Positions 1 through 9,960 of a DNA stretch of 64,000 nucleotides are shown piece by piece. The position numbers and the translations under genes were made by a program. Position 1 is the first letter of the stretch; each line of letters begins with the position of its first letter. This stretch comes from Euptelea pleiosperma. Lineage: Eukaryota; Streptophyta; Magnoliopsida; Ranunculales; Eupteleaceae. A model generated the notes under the pieces. That model saw only the letters and a program-made list of their open reading frames with translations, was not told the origin of the DNA and did no database searches. The DNA is taken from assembly GCA_035048495.1 (NCBI GenBank), contig CM068546.1:9970435-10034434 (forward strand). The letters are read 5' to 3'.

Positions 1-1928
1 TGCAGCAATGATGTGAAGGTAGTAGGCGGTGCTGCTAAGGGCAGCAAGGTGAGAAGGTGGCTCGTGGAGGAGGTTGCAACGGTCTGGTGCAGCAGAGTGG
101 TTGAGCAGGTACCGACTTCCCACTCTCTCTTCTTCTTCTTCTTCTTCTTATCTTTTCTCTTTTCTTTTTTTTTTTTTTTTTTGGCACCATTGAAGCAATG
201 GAAAAGAAGAGCAATGGAGCTGCTGATGTGAAGATGGTGGCGCTATGGTTGAGTTTCAGGGCAGAGACGAGGAACCAAACCAGGCTGCATGGTTGGAGAG
301 GAGATGGCGTGTAGGTGTGTAGTTGCAGAGGTGTTGCCCGGAGATGAAGTAGAAGGTGTTGACTGGAGATGTGCAGGCACTAGGCAGCAACAGGTGGCGG
401 TGAGGGAGATAGAGGAAGGCGGCAATAGTTTGGACAGGTGAAGGCGTCCTTCCTCTCTTCTCTTCTTCTTTTCCCTCTTTCTTTTTTTTTGTTTTTCTTT
501 TCTTGCCGAAAGAGAGAGAGGATGGTGATGTGAGGGAGAGGGTTGTTGACGGCTTGGAGGGGGAGAAGTGGAGAGGAGAGAAAACGTGATAAGAGAATGG
601 GGCTTGGAAGGGCAGAAACGTGGAAGAGAGAGAGAGAGAATGAAGAAGGAGAGACAATGGAATGGGTCCAGGGTTTCCGCCTTTATATAAACGTGGGGAG
701 AGCCTTTTATTGGAAATCATCTCAACCGTCCATCCCTTAAGAGGTTCACCGGTCCAGCTCATCATTCTTTGTTTTCCCCAAAATAGCAACTCTCTCCTTG
801 GCTGATGAGAAATATATTCTCTTCTTTCATCACCCTTGATCATCTCCTCAACTTGAAAAGTTACCATTTTGACCAACTTCTTTCTTTTCTTGCAAAAGAA
901 TCCTCTCTTCCAAAAAATTGCAAAACAACCCCCTCTTTCTAAAAATGTTTGATTTTAAAACAACACTCTTTTATTTCCAAAATCTATTCTATATTTTCAC
1001 CCACCATGTTGATCTAACAAAAAGATGTTTTCATGGGAGAATCTTTTATTTTCAAAAATCATTTTTCCTATATAAATGTCAATCACAACCAACCAATGTC
1101 TATCCGCCAAGTGGTATCGGCCCTACCTCTTCTAAGAAAGTGTGGTGAGATATGAGTGAGAAGTGGACCACATCTTGAAACCGTCTGATCGATGGATGAT
1201 CGGATAGATGATAATTGAATGTTCGGGCGATAGAGTGGACAATCTGATGGTGATCGAATGGTTGACTATGAAGGTGATGATCAGATGGATCATCGGATGT
1301 TTGGAGATCTGCCAAGGTAGGCCGTAGGATTGAGTGATTGTGAAGGTAGAAAGAATCGGATGTTTCAGATTTGAGGGTAGAGAGAGGAGAGAGAAAATAT
1401 TACAACATAAAGAAAAATGCTAGCAGAGGGGCTTGAACCCTGGTCTTTGACTTGATCTTCTGCATGCTTCACCAACTGAGCAAGCACTCGCCTTGTGTTG
1501 GTTTATAAGCTTTAATCTCTTTAGTCTCTTCTTTGAGGGCTTGTCTCTCCTTCTCTCTTGGTCGTCCCTCGATTCTTTCGATTATCTGGCTCTTCCCGTC
1601 TTTGGCCTATATCTCTTCATCCTCAGCCTGTTGGCTCTTGAGTTTTGATCATAGGTTCTGAAAGTTGATTGTGGACCCGCATTCTATCAAAATTGCCCGA
1701 TTAGTGCTCCTGTGATAAAAAAATCGCGTAATGAGAATGACTTTGCATGTGGGTCAAATAAATGCGTATGAATGCATGCGAATATACCATTTTAACTAGA
1801 AAAGTGTGCTCTACGCATTGAAAAAAACTCTTACGTAGAAATGTTGATAAAAATGCAATTTTACGTAGGAGAGTGTGATAACCCTAGATGGATAATTGCT
1901 TAAAATAAACATTTTTGAGCGAATATCA
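1..1928 (-). repeat. Dispersed LTR-like repeat family A, copy 1
   Basis: This sequence recurs at 1960-2740 (short) and 9960-12382 (long). Shared blocks in order are a CT-rich stretch near 430-500, a TATA-like stretch near 680, the block near 1115-1200, a tRNA-like module, and a right end reading ...GAGCGAATATCA. On the minus strand that end starts TGATATTCGC, as an LTR would. Open frames here are low-complexity. The left edge lies outside the window. I infer a solo or truncated LTR; no PBS, polypurine tract or coding region was seen to prove it. Confidence 0.55.
1421..1490 (-). other. tRNA-derived module with A and B boxes (copy 1)
   Basis: On the minus strand an A-box-like TTGCTCAGTTGG (1472-1483) and a B-box GGTTCAAGCCC (1429-1439) sit at tRNA-like spacing, and the T arm pairs well. 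There is no credible anticodon stem and the acceptor strands do not pair, so this is not a working tRNA. It could still attract TFIIIC. The same module occurs in the other two family A copies. Confidence 0.6.
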
Positions 1929-1959
1929 GCCCCTTCTCAAGAGTAACCATTCATCTTAT

Positions 1960-2740
1960 AGATCGCATGGCGATCTTATAGATACTGGGTAAGATGATGA
2001 GGATAGGTGATAGGATGGATTATCGATGGATGACTAGTCAGATTATTGGACAGTGGAGATCGATTAGATCATCAGACGATGGAGATTGGCCAAGGTAGGC
2101 CATAGGATAGAGTGATCGCGGGAAGAGTGAAGATCAGATGATTGATCGATATTGAGAGTAGAGAGAGAGAATGATGATTTTAGAGAGGAGAGATAAAATA
2201 TTACAAAATAAAGAGAAAATGCTAGCGGAGGGTTTTGAACCCTGGTATTTGACTTGGTCTTCTGCATGTTTCATCAACTGAGCAATTCTATGACTTGTGT
2301 TAGTTGGTCAAGATCTAATGCCTTTATTCTCTTCTCTCGGGGTTCGATTCTTCCTCTCTTGGTCTTATCTTAGGCTCTTTCACCTCTCTGGCTTTTCCCG
2401 CTCTTGGTTTGCATCTTCTTATCCTCAGCCTGCTGGCTCTTGAGCTTTGATTGTAGGTTCTAGAGGTTGATTGTGGGCTCGCATTCCATCAAAGTTATTC
2501 GATAGTGCTCTCGCAATAAAAAAAATCGCGTAATGAGAATTTCTACAAAACTGCTTCGCATGTAGGTCAAATAAAGGCGTATGAATGCATGCGAATATAT
2601 TATTTTGACCAGAAAAATGTGTTCTACGTAATGGAAGAAACTCTTATGTAGAAAAGTGAGTAAATATAACAATTTTACGTAGGAGAGTGACAACGTTAAA
2701 AGGATAATTGCTTAAAATAAGCACTTTTGAGCGAATATCA
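1960..2740 (-). repeat. Dispersed LTR-like repeat family A, copy 2 (truncated)
   Basis: It repeats the right-hand part of copy 1: a GGCCTACCTTGGCC-like block, the tRNA-like module, a segment beginning CCTGCTGGCTCTTGAG, and the same right end GAGCGAATATCA. The CT-rich left half is missing. It lies head to tail with copy 1 and its right edge cuts directly into the broken ORF at 2741. Confidence 0.55.
2220..2292 (-). other. tRNA-derived module (copy 2)
   Basis: This is the minus-strand tRNA-like segment of repeat copy 2. The B box is GGTTCAAAACC. The A box has an extra substitution (CAGTTGATG in place of CAGTTGGTG). It lacks an anticodon stem and is a decayed relative of 1421-1490. Confidence 0.5.
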
Positions 2741-3572
2741 GTGGCTCTGTCAGTCGTCAGCTCACGAGTCTTAGGAAGGTACTCATGTGAAGTAGAAGGA
2801 CGAGATATGTCCAACAAAGTAGAAATCAGATCAGGTGTAATAGTCAGGTGAGCCCCAGAGAGATAAGTCTGAAAGGATAGCTCACTTTGGTCATTACATT
2901 GAATGGAATGCATGTTGGCATAAAACAGCTTAACCAAGACAGGGTAAAATGGGATGTTCAACCGAGTAACAGGGATCCACTCACGAGACAAGAAAATAGA
3001 GTGAACCTCAGACCCCAAAATAATGCCAAATTTAACTACCCTCTCAGTAGTGAATTTGCAACTTGTGAAATGCTCAAAGCGATCCCTAGCAGAATCGAAA
3101 ATAAATGGAGAAATGGGAGTACTCACCGAAGGAATCTCAGTATGACCAGAACGACCCCAGGAACGAGCACTCTTAGAGCCTTTAGATGATTCACCCCGCT
3201 CGGAAGCCACGAACCATTGAGTCGACCACCTCGTTTTGCACGAGATTGGGTCTGTGGTGCAAGAGGTTCATCATCGGCACTCTCCTCCTTTGAGACCACA
3301 ATCGTTCTTCTACGACGAGGATTTGTCGACATAAGAATAAAAAATGGAAGAAAATACCAAAACAACTCCATTTTCTCCCAAAAACTCTCCAAAATCCAAT
3401 GAAGATGAAGTAGAAAACTGGAGAAATCGAGAGAATCACTCCACAAAACAGTATGGGAACAGTAGATCGGGCACCTTCGATCGATTGGGAGAAATCTGTG
3501 AGGCGATTGGATCGATTGGGGTTGAAAATAACCCATTTTGGGTTTTATAAAAATGAGTGCCGCAATGTCCAA
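2741..3572 (-). pseudogene. Plant transposon protein fragment (Transposase_32-like), frameshifted
   Basis: A reading frame runs on the minus strand from MSTNPRRRRTIVVSKEE (start near 3330). It is basic and low-complexity, then shifts frame near 3205-3225 into a segment beginning ASERGESSKGSK. The second part contains FYPVLVKLFYANM and, further on, a segment ending LISTLLDI. These resemble the core of the uncharacterised plant transposon domain Transposase_32 (PF20167), usually found in LTR-element internal regions. The frame ends where repeat copy 2 begins, so the C-terminus is lost. Function is unknown; only the family resemblance is claimed. Confidence 0.5.
3543..3552 (-). promoter_or_regulatory. 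TATA box behind palindrome array 1
   Basis: The minus strand reads TTTTTATAAAACC here, about 20 bp downstream of the nearest palindrome of the 3569-3702 array and about 210 bp upstream of the first ATG of the broken ORF. That is a plausible core promoter for the ORF. Confidence 0.5.
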
Positions 3573-3702
3573 TCGATTGGATTAAGTGGCCAATCGATTG
3601 GAGCAAAGCCAATCGATTGGGCCGTACTCTCCAATCGATTGGAGGTATCCGATCGATTGGTCTGTACTCCGATCGATTGGTTTGTAGAGTCCAATCGATT
3701 GG
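3569..3702. promoter_or_regulatory. Phased array of CCAATCGATTGG palindromes (array 1)
   Basis: There are seven copies of a 12-bp palindrome starting at 3569, 3590, 3609, 3631, 3649, 3669 and 3691. Five are exactly CCAATCGATTGG and two are CCGATCGATTGG. Start-to-start steps are 21, 19, 22, 18, 20 and 22 bp, about two helical turns. Each perfect copy is a CCAAT box facing its own reverse complement. The linkers are unrelated. The array is immediately upstream (minus sense) of a TATA box. Looser copies at 3478-3525 lie beyond it. Confidence 0.75.
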
Positions 3703-3719
3703 ACTGTGGCTCCGAATAA

Positions 3720-4890
3720 ATTTTTTTTTTTTTTAATTTTTAAAACCAATAGGCTCATTCTCCAAGACTCCTAAATAAATCTTTTCAAACCAAATATCAT
3801 TTTTAAACGGCTCAAGAAAATATAATACACCAAGATAATATTCAGAAAAATGTTAAAATTCAATTCATGGAATCAATCTTGATAAGCACTAAACACTGAG
3901 TCTATTGAAAAAAAAAAAAACTAATACATTAGTTCAATCTTTTGATTCATCAAAAATATCAACTCTTTTAGACATTAGCGGAAGTCACAAATCACTAGTA
4001 ATTATAGATTCAAATATCAACAATAATATCATCAAGTGTAAGTGATCGGATCTTAACTATGGTACCGGATAAGATTTCAGTAATAATTTCTCATAAAAAT
4101 CAGAATTTGGAGGTATCTTGTATCCGATCATAAAATCCTCATTACAGTTAATAATTGTTCTCACATACACTCATGTATACGGGTATTTGCTGATGGATAA
4201 GAATTTTTCTAGCAAATTGGTTGTTTTTTACACCCTTTTTATTCACTTTGAATATAGGTAGCTTTCACTCTCCATGTAGGTAGTCCTTTTCTGCAGCAAT
4301 GAGAATCAGATTTCAATTTTTAACAGGGCCATACAGATGGCTTTCACACTCATTTTTGGAGGTAGCTTTTTCCTTAGAACAATAACTCACATTGGGAGGC
4401 CAACAGTTGACTATAGTGCAGTTTCGAAATCAACTGAAGGTAGAAACACTACTAATTTGAAGTTATAGTCAGTAGAGGTTTATTCCTAATTCTAATAATA
4501 CAAGATCTCACACTTCTATCAAATCCATTCTCACAGAAATAATCAGTGTGCATGTGAGAAAAAATGAGATACTGTTTCAATAATCTTTTAATGCACACTA
4601 GTAAAATTGACCAATCATTATAATTAAAAAATATAATACTGAGATTAGCAAAATTTTACTAACATAGTTAAGTTCTTGTTCTTTAATTGTTCTCAAAAAT
4701 TACTGCTCATGAAAATCGTATATTAAATAATAATTTTAACATTCTTTTGAACAATCGATCTTTTGATTTTCTGAACAAAAAATACAATTTTTTATTCTTC
4801 AAAACGAAGCAAAATCAAAAGGAAACAAAAAAAAATTAAAAAATATCCCTCCACAAAAATAAGAATGGAAACCATGAAGGAATAGTGAGC
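3720..4890. other. AT-rich stretch with no recognisable gene
   Basis: Poly-T and poly-A runs and AT-rich sequence lie between the palindrome array and the 3' end of the copia gag frame. No protease, integrase or RT motifs are found on either strand, although copia pol would be expected here. No 3' LTR matching 6947-8340 is present. Confidence 0.6.
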
Positions 4891-4897
4891 ACAATGC

Positions 4898-6835
4898 TCA
4901 GAGATGGGATCTATTAGGACAGTTCTCCTTCAGAGAATCTTTTCTAATCCACACAGATGTGATTTTAGTGGATAAGCTAGTTCTCTTAGGATCTCTCCTC
5001 TTTTGAGTTACAGAACTCTGATGATGTTTGAATTTCTCAAGAGATTCAATCTCTTTGATTAATTCTCTAGACCTATCCAGAAGGTCCTTCATCTTCCTAG
5101 ATAGCACATCCAAATAGTTTATCTCATAATATGTCTTCATAGAAAATCATTGACTTTTCATATTCTGAGTTAAGTTTACCACTTTCTCTAGAGAATTTTG
5201 ATGTCCTCTTCTCAATTTATGACAGTCACTAATCACATGACCCACGTTTTTGCAGTACGTACAATGATGATTGCTGTTGAGAACTTTGATTTGGGCATTG
5301 ATCTGAGTGGGAATAGTTTGGGCCTTAACAAAAATCATCTTGGAAGAAGACCCTTTTTCTTGATTTTGTTTGTAACCCAAATCTTGTTTGTCTCCATAGA
5401 CTTTTCCTACATGAAGAATTTTATCAAGCTTTGCAGAGCTAGATGAGAATCCTGACACATCCCTCTTAGATTTAAGAAGCTTATTTTCCAGGGATACCTT
5501 ATGTGTCATGCAAGTTTGGAATTCACATTCCAGTGACTTGTTCATTTTTAGCAGAGACTCATTCTCTTACTCTAAATCAGTAATCAACACTTTTAATTTT
5601 TTAGTGTCAATTAACAAGGCCACATTTTCAGAGTCAAGACATTTAACTCTGTCAGATAAAACTTTATTAGCCTTAATGAACTTTATTGATTCCTCGTATA
5701 GTTCTTTCACACCAACTGCCGAGTCATCCGAGTTCCCATTGTAAGAGTTTTCCGAACTCTCAAGGTCACTTTTCTTGGAATCTCCATGAGATCCATAGGG
5801 ACTATTAAAACGAGCAACAAAAGTTGTATACTTATCAATCTTTTCATTGCTATCTGAATCATCAGAATGGTCTTCTGATTCTTCATCCCATGTGGCATTG
5901 AAAGCTTTTGCCTTGACCTTATATTCTTCTTTGTTTGGGCAAACATAAGGAAAGGGACCAAAACCCTTACATTTGAAATATTGGGGTTCGCTTGAACAGC
6001 TTTCCCTAGGGTTCCTTTCACTTCTGCTCCCTCTCTCATGAGGTCTGGCATGTTCCTTAGATTTTTCAAAAGTTTTATTGTTCTTAACTCTATCGTTTTT
6101 AGAACGAAAAAGCTTTTTGAACTTTTTTACAAATAATGCTATTTCAACTTTAGAGTCAACATCCAACTCTAAATCTTGAGCTTTAGAAACTTTAAGGGCA
6201 ATACCTTTTGATTTTTTTGGTTGTCTCAAATTCATCTCATAAGTTTGCAGAGACCCAACTAGCTCATCAATTTTGAGAGAGTCAACATCCTTGCTCTCCT
6301 CAATAGCAGTTACCTTAGCCTGAAATCTATCAGGTAAGGATTTCAAAATTTTTTGAACAACTTTAGATTTAGGAATGATTTTACCCAAGTTGTGTGTAAA
6401 GTTCACAATATCACTAAGTTGAGCATAGAACTCAGTGAATGTATCATTCTCCTCCATTCTTATGGATTTGAACTTAGTTTTCAGCATTTTAAGTTTAGAG
6501 ATTTTAACAGCTAACGTTCTTTCATGGGTGACTCTAAGAATGTCCCATGCTTCTTTAGCCAAAGAACAAGTAGAGATTCTTCGAAACTCATTCTTATCAA
6601 CTGCATTGAAAATAACATTTAGCCTTTTGCTATTTAGACAACAACAATCTATGTCCTCTTTGCTCCAGTCAGCTTTAAGTTTAAGAATGGTTTTATCTAC
6701 TACAACCATTGTGGGTGGTGACCAACCATCTACTACAGACATCCAGACTCTTTTATCAATAGACTTTTGAAAAGCCCTCATCTTAGCCTTCCAATAGGTA
6801 TAGTCTTTTCCATCAAACAATGGAGGTCTGGATAT
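4898..6835 (-). pseudogene. Copia gag (UBN2-type) with two zinc knuckles, interrupted by nonsense codons
   Basis: One frame runs about 640 codons with stops only near 5567 and 5147. It opens ISRPPLFDGKDYTYWKAKM, the hallmark start of plant copia gag (DUF4219/UBN2). An upstream ATG is followed at once by TAA, so the true start has been lost. The first knuckle is degenerate (FKCKGFGPFPYVCP, with His replaced by Pro). The second is intact (CTYCKNVGHVISDC, CX2CX4HX4C). Between them lies an acidic, coiled-coil-like region. Gag would form the cytoplasmic virus-like particle. The frame ends without the protease that normally follows. Confidence 0.85.
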
Positions 6836-6934
6836 GTTTCCACCTTCTATTTACATTTTGACAAATTAATGAAAATGGATGGGTTTCTCAAGAATCCAAA
6901 TTCAGGTGATTTAACCTTAAATAGAATAACCCAC

Positions 6935-6946
6935 TCTGATATCAAT
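6935..6946 (-). promoter_or_regulatory. Primer-binding site of the copia element
   Basis: The minus strand reads ATTGATATCAGAGTGGG just after the LTR end. This closely matches the ATTGGTATCAGAGC form complementary to initiator tRNA-Met, the usual primer of plant copia elements. Confidence 0.75.
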
Positions 6947-7704
6947 TGAAATAACATCGGTCCACTATCTTTAATCAAATATACCTAGAAGGGGGGGTTG
7001 ATTAGGTATTTAAAAGTAATTAACCTACACAATTTTACTGGTTAGTGGTAGGGGAATAAAATCGTATATCTTAGTTGTTTGATAAAAGATTATCACAACC
7101 GACTCAAGTCGAATATACCTCTGTGGTACATTTTCTTTTCGTCGTTTGGTCTAATCAAGATAGATCGCGGAATACAAACAAACAATCACACAAGACAAGA
7201 GATTTTTACGTGGAAACCTTAGCCAAGGAAAAACCACGGGACCACGTCCAGACGAAAAGTATCACTAACTGAAAAGTTAAATGAAACAAAGGTTAACTAC
7301 GTAGCACCATTGCAAATACAGCTTCCAACCTTAGCCAAGGCCTACGCATCCATGTTCTCTGAATTAATGCTACGAATTCACGTGCGTCCTTCTAGCCAAG
7401 AAGTCTTGTCCGCTTGTTCAGTTTAGTACACCCCAAACCTACCGTCGATCGGCTCATCGGATCTTAATTCTCAACACTCTCACCTTTGCAGAAGGTGAAG
7501 GATTCAGTACACCCTGAACCCTAGGTTGCTCGAAAGGTGTTGAGTCACACTGGTACACTCAGGCTACTAGGTCGAATATATGAGTGGAAGACCTAAGCTG
7601 AGGGATGGATCAAGCACTTGGCTTTGATCAAGAAGAAGAACAAGCTCACAAGATGTGAATGAGAAACAAGCTTATTGCTCTTCGAATAGACACTCTAATA
7701 AATA

Positions 7705-7861
7705 AACCTTTTCTTCTCTCTCTTGAAAGATTGAGTCACTCTGTGTCTCTGTGTGTTGTTAGAGAATGTATAGAAGGGTTGTAAACCTTTTCTTCTCTCT
7801 ATTGAAAGATTGAGTCACTCTGTGTCTCTGTGTGTTGTTAGAGAATGTATAGAAGGGTTGT
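7705..7861. repeat. 80-bp tandem duplication in the copia LTR
   Basis: Two near-identical copies run from AACCTTTTCTTCTCTCT to GTATAGAAGGGTTGT, differing by very few bases. The duplication sits just downstream (minus sense) of the TATA box, so it may duplicate the transcript start or leader. Confidence 0.85.
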
Positions 7862-7868
7862 ATTTATA
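7861..7868 (-). promoter_or_regulatory. TATA box in the copia LTR
   Basis: TATAAATA on the minus strand, inside CTATAAATACAACC. The nearest palindrome of the array is about 85 bp upstream. Confidence 0.6.
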
Positions 7869-7952
7869 GAATTCGTGACCCTGAGTCATGTAGAACATAG
7901 GATACTGGAACCAAGAAATTTGGATCTGAGAAAGATTGAGTTCGTGCAAGGT

Positions 7953-8188
7953 CCAATCAATTGTACTTTGGGTCCAATTGATTGGGCCATGTCCAATCGA
8001 TTGGGTATAAGTGTCCAATCAATTGGCCTCAATAAGTTTCCTATTCCGTAGGCTCCAATCGATTACACAGAGGTCTCCAATCGATTGGACTTAAATAAGT
8101 TTCTATCCCGAAGGCTCCAATCGATTGGGCTGAAATATTGTTCTGCCTCGTAGCTTCCAATTGATTACACTGTCCTCCAATCGATCGG
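7953..8188. promoter_or_regulatory. Phased array of CCAATCGATTGG palindromes (array 2)
   Basis: Nine copies start at 7953, 7974, 7993, 8015, 8055, 8077, 8117, 8157 and 8177. Three are perfect. The others are CCAATCAATTGG, CCAATTGATTGG, CCAATCGATTAC and similar. Steps are 21, 19, 22, 40, 22, 40, 40 and 20 bp, so every step is close to 20 or 40. The first three steps equal those of array 1. The array occupies U3 of the LTR. Confidence 0.75.
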
Positions 8189-8479
8189 ACTTTTTCATTA
8201 GTCAATATCTTTGATTCAAACTCAGGTCTGTCCAATGACTAACCGTCTGATTCTTGCTATCTCTGTCTTCTAGTCTTCACGTAGTTAGAGAAGTATGCGT
8301 ACCACGACATCTCCACACTACACTGTTGCTCGTAGGAACAATTATAAGAATGTTTTTATGTCAAACGAAATCTTTGCCAAATTGAATATGAAAATATTCT
8401 TTACAGTTGCTTGGCGTATTTGTTTTCTTCTGGCATTTTTCCTTCAATTTATACACAAACAGAAAAGCTAAGTTTCCCA

Positions 8480-9260
8480 ACAAGGTATCAAAACTATAAA
8501 GCTTAGGGTTTTGTATTCAATTAATTTTGTGTGGAAACAAACACAAAGCATATGATTAACCTAAATGGAAGCAATTGGATGATATCAAAGGCTAAAATGG
8601 AAGACCTATTGTATATACTAACAACCTGTACTCACTTATAGACGGTAGTGAATGTAAACCAAAGATGTGTATGTTGATGATTCGAAGAAATTTGATAAAA
8701 AATGCATCGAGTTTATTTGGCACTAACTAGATGATAGTGTTTTCCACCATGTTTGTACCGAGACTTCGATAAAGTCCATTTGAAAAAAATTAGAAGAATT
8801 GTATAAACGGAAAACTGCCAAGAATAAGACTTTGATTTGGATTTCTTAAGTTTGAAGTATAAAGATCAGGCACCTCAATTGTAGAGCATTTGATGAAATA
8901 AAGAATATTGTGAATCAACTTTCCTTTATTAAGATAATGTTGGATGATGTGTGGCAAGCCTTACTACTTCTCAGTTCCTTAACTAACAGTTGGGAGACTC
9001 TGGTATGTAGTGTTTCTTAGCAACTCTACACCTGATAGAGTTGTCACCATGAGTCAAGTGACAAGTAATTTGTTCAATGAAGAAACAAGAAAGAAAATCT
9101 TTGAGTTCCTCTTAACCAGAGACACTTGTCATAGAGAATCAGGGGAGATGTAAAACTCGAAAACTTCAAAATCGTGATAAATCTAGAAGGAGGTCGATGT
9201 CAAGAAAGAGATCAATTGCTATAAATGTGGCAAGCCCATGACACATAAAAAGTGAGTGCT
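8480..9260 (+). pseudogene. Decayed copia gag fragment
   Basis: The plus strand encodes LNGSNWMISKAKMEDLLYI near 8560, the N-terminal signature of another copia gag group. After many stops a knuckle remnant CYKCGKPMTHKK follows near 9210-9250. No LTR or pol could be tied to it. It differs from the gag at 4898-6835 in sequence and strand. Confidence 0.65.
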
Positions 9261-9960
9261 AGATTAATAGAAGGAAAAAATAACAAGAGAGTCATCCATG
9301 ATAACATACCTTGAACTAATGAATCTCAGGCTCCAATTTATGTCTTACCAGTATCGGCTGCCCGGAGTAGGGGAAGGTTGGCCATAACTTTGGTGGGTTG
9401 GTCCAACCCACCGGAATCTCGTGTCGGCATCCACCACAGCTGTTTGATTTGGGGTTGGTGAAACTAGGTTTTTTCCGTGTTGTTGGTCACGGAAACCCTA
9501 ATTCCAATAAGATTTATAATTTTTATCCAATTTTTCCTGCAAAATATAGAGATTTGTATAGGGATTCATGTCGGATGTCAAATCCATACTCGGGGTTAGT
9601 TCGCGTGACTCAAGAACATAAAATGACAGATTTTTCCATGAAAAATGCTACGAAGTCAATGTAGGGGTGAGAATGGTGATGTGAAATTGACTTTTAAAAC
9701 ATGATTTGTGATTTTTAGAGAGAGAATGTCTATCCACAATAAAGTAAAAAAAGAATGAACTATGCATAAGAATTAAAACACCATTGAATCTCAATCAAAA
9801 TTTTCCATAAAAATTAAAAGTTATTACATTGTATGAATAAAAGACTGCCTAATAAAGCCTAAAAAAAGAGAAATGAGATAGAGAGAGAAAAATGGAGATC
9901 TAGAGAGAGAAATGAAGAAGATAGAAAGATCTGGAGAATGATTAAGGACTCACTAGAAAC
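9260..9960. other. No recognisable gene
   Basis: Unique-looking AT-rich sequence. A short phrase near 9335 (ATGTCTTACCAGTAT) also occurs in the 299-bp repeat near 12672, so part of this may be an old copy of that repeat. Confidence 0.4.

Larger units (their letters stand above)
4898..8340 (-). mobile_element. Gag-only Ty1/copia element, 5' LTR plus gag
   Basis: In minus-strand order: an LTR (8340 to 6947, TG...CA), a primer-binding site like TGGTATCAGAGC, a long gag frame, then nothing recognisable of pol. No second LTR lies in the window, so it is truncated or a non-autonomous gag-only derivative. Two nonsense codons interrupt gag and the expected start codon region is damaged, so the copy is inactive. 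Confidence 0.75.
6947..8340 (-). repeat. Copia 5' LTR containing a palindrome array
   Basis: On the minus strand the LTR starts TGTTCCTACGAGC and ends GATGTTATTTCA. It is about 1.39 kb and directly abuts the PBS. U3 carries the palindrome array (7953-8188), then a TATA box near 7861-7868. The R/U5 side holds a roughly 80-bp tandem duplication (about 7705-7861). The boundaries rest on the TG/CA ends and the PBS because the partner LTR is absent. Confidence 0.7.

Noticed and set aside
1..900. Long open frames in the first 900 bases on both strands
   Set aside because: They are purine- or CT-rich low-complexity frames within a dispersed repeat and contain no recognisable domain.
1421..1490. A functional tRNA gene
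   Set aside because: A and B boxes are present but acceptor strands do not pair and no anticodon stem can be formed.
3569..3702. CRISPR-like array
   Set aside because: The repeats are 12-bp palindromes with 6-10 bp linkers in a plant genome, with no leader or cas genes. The pattern fits phased binding sites.
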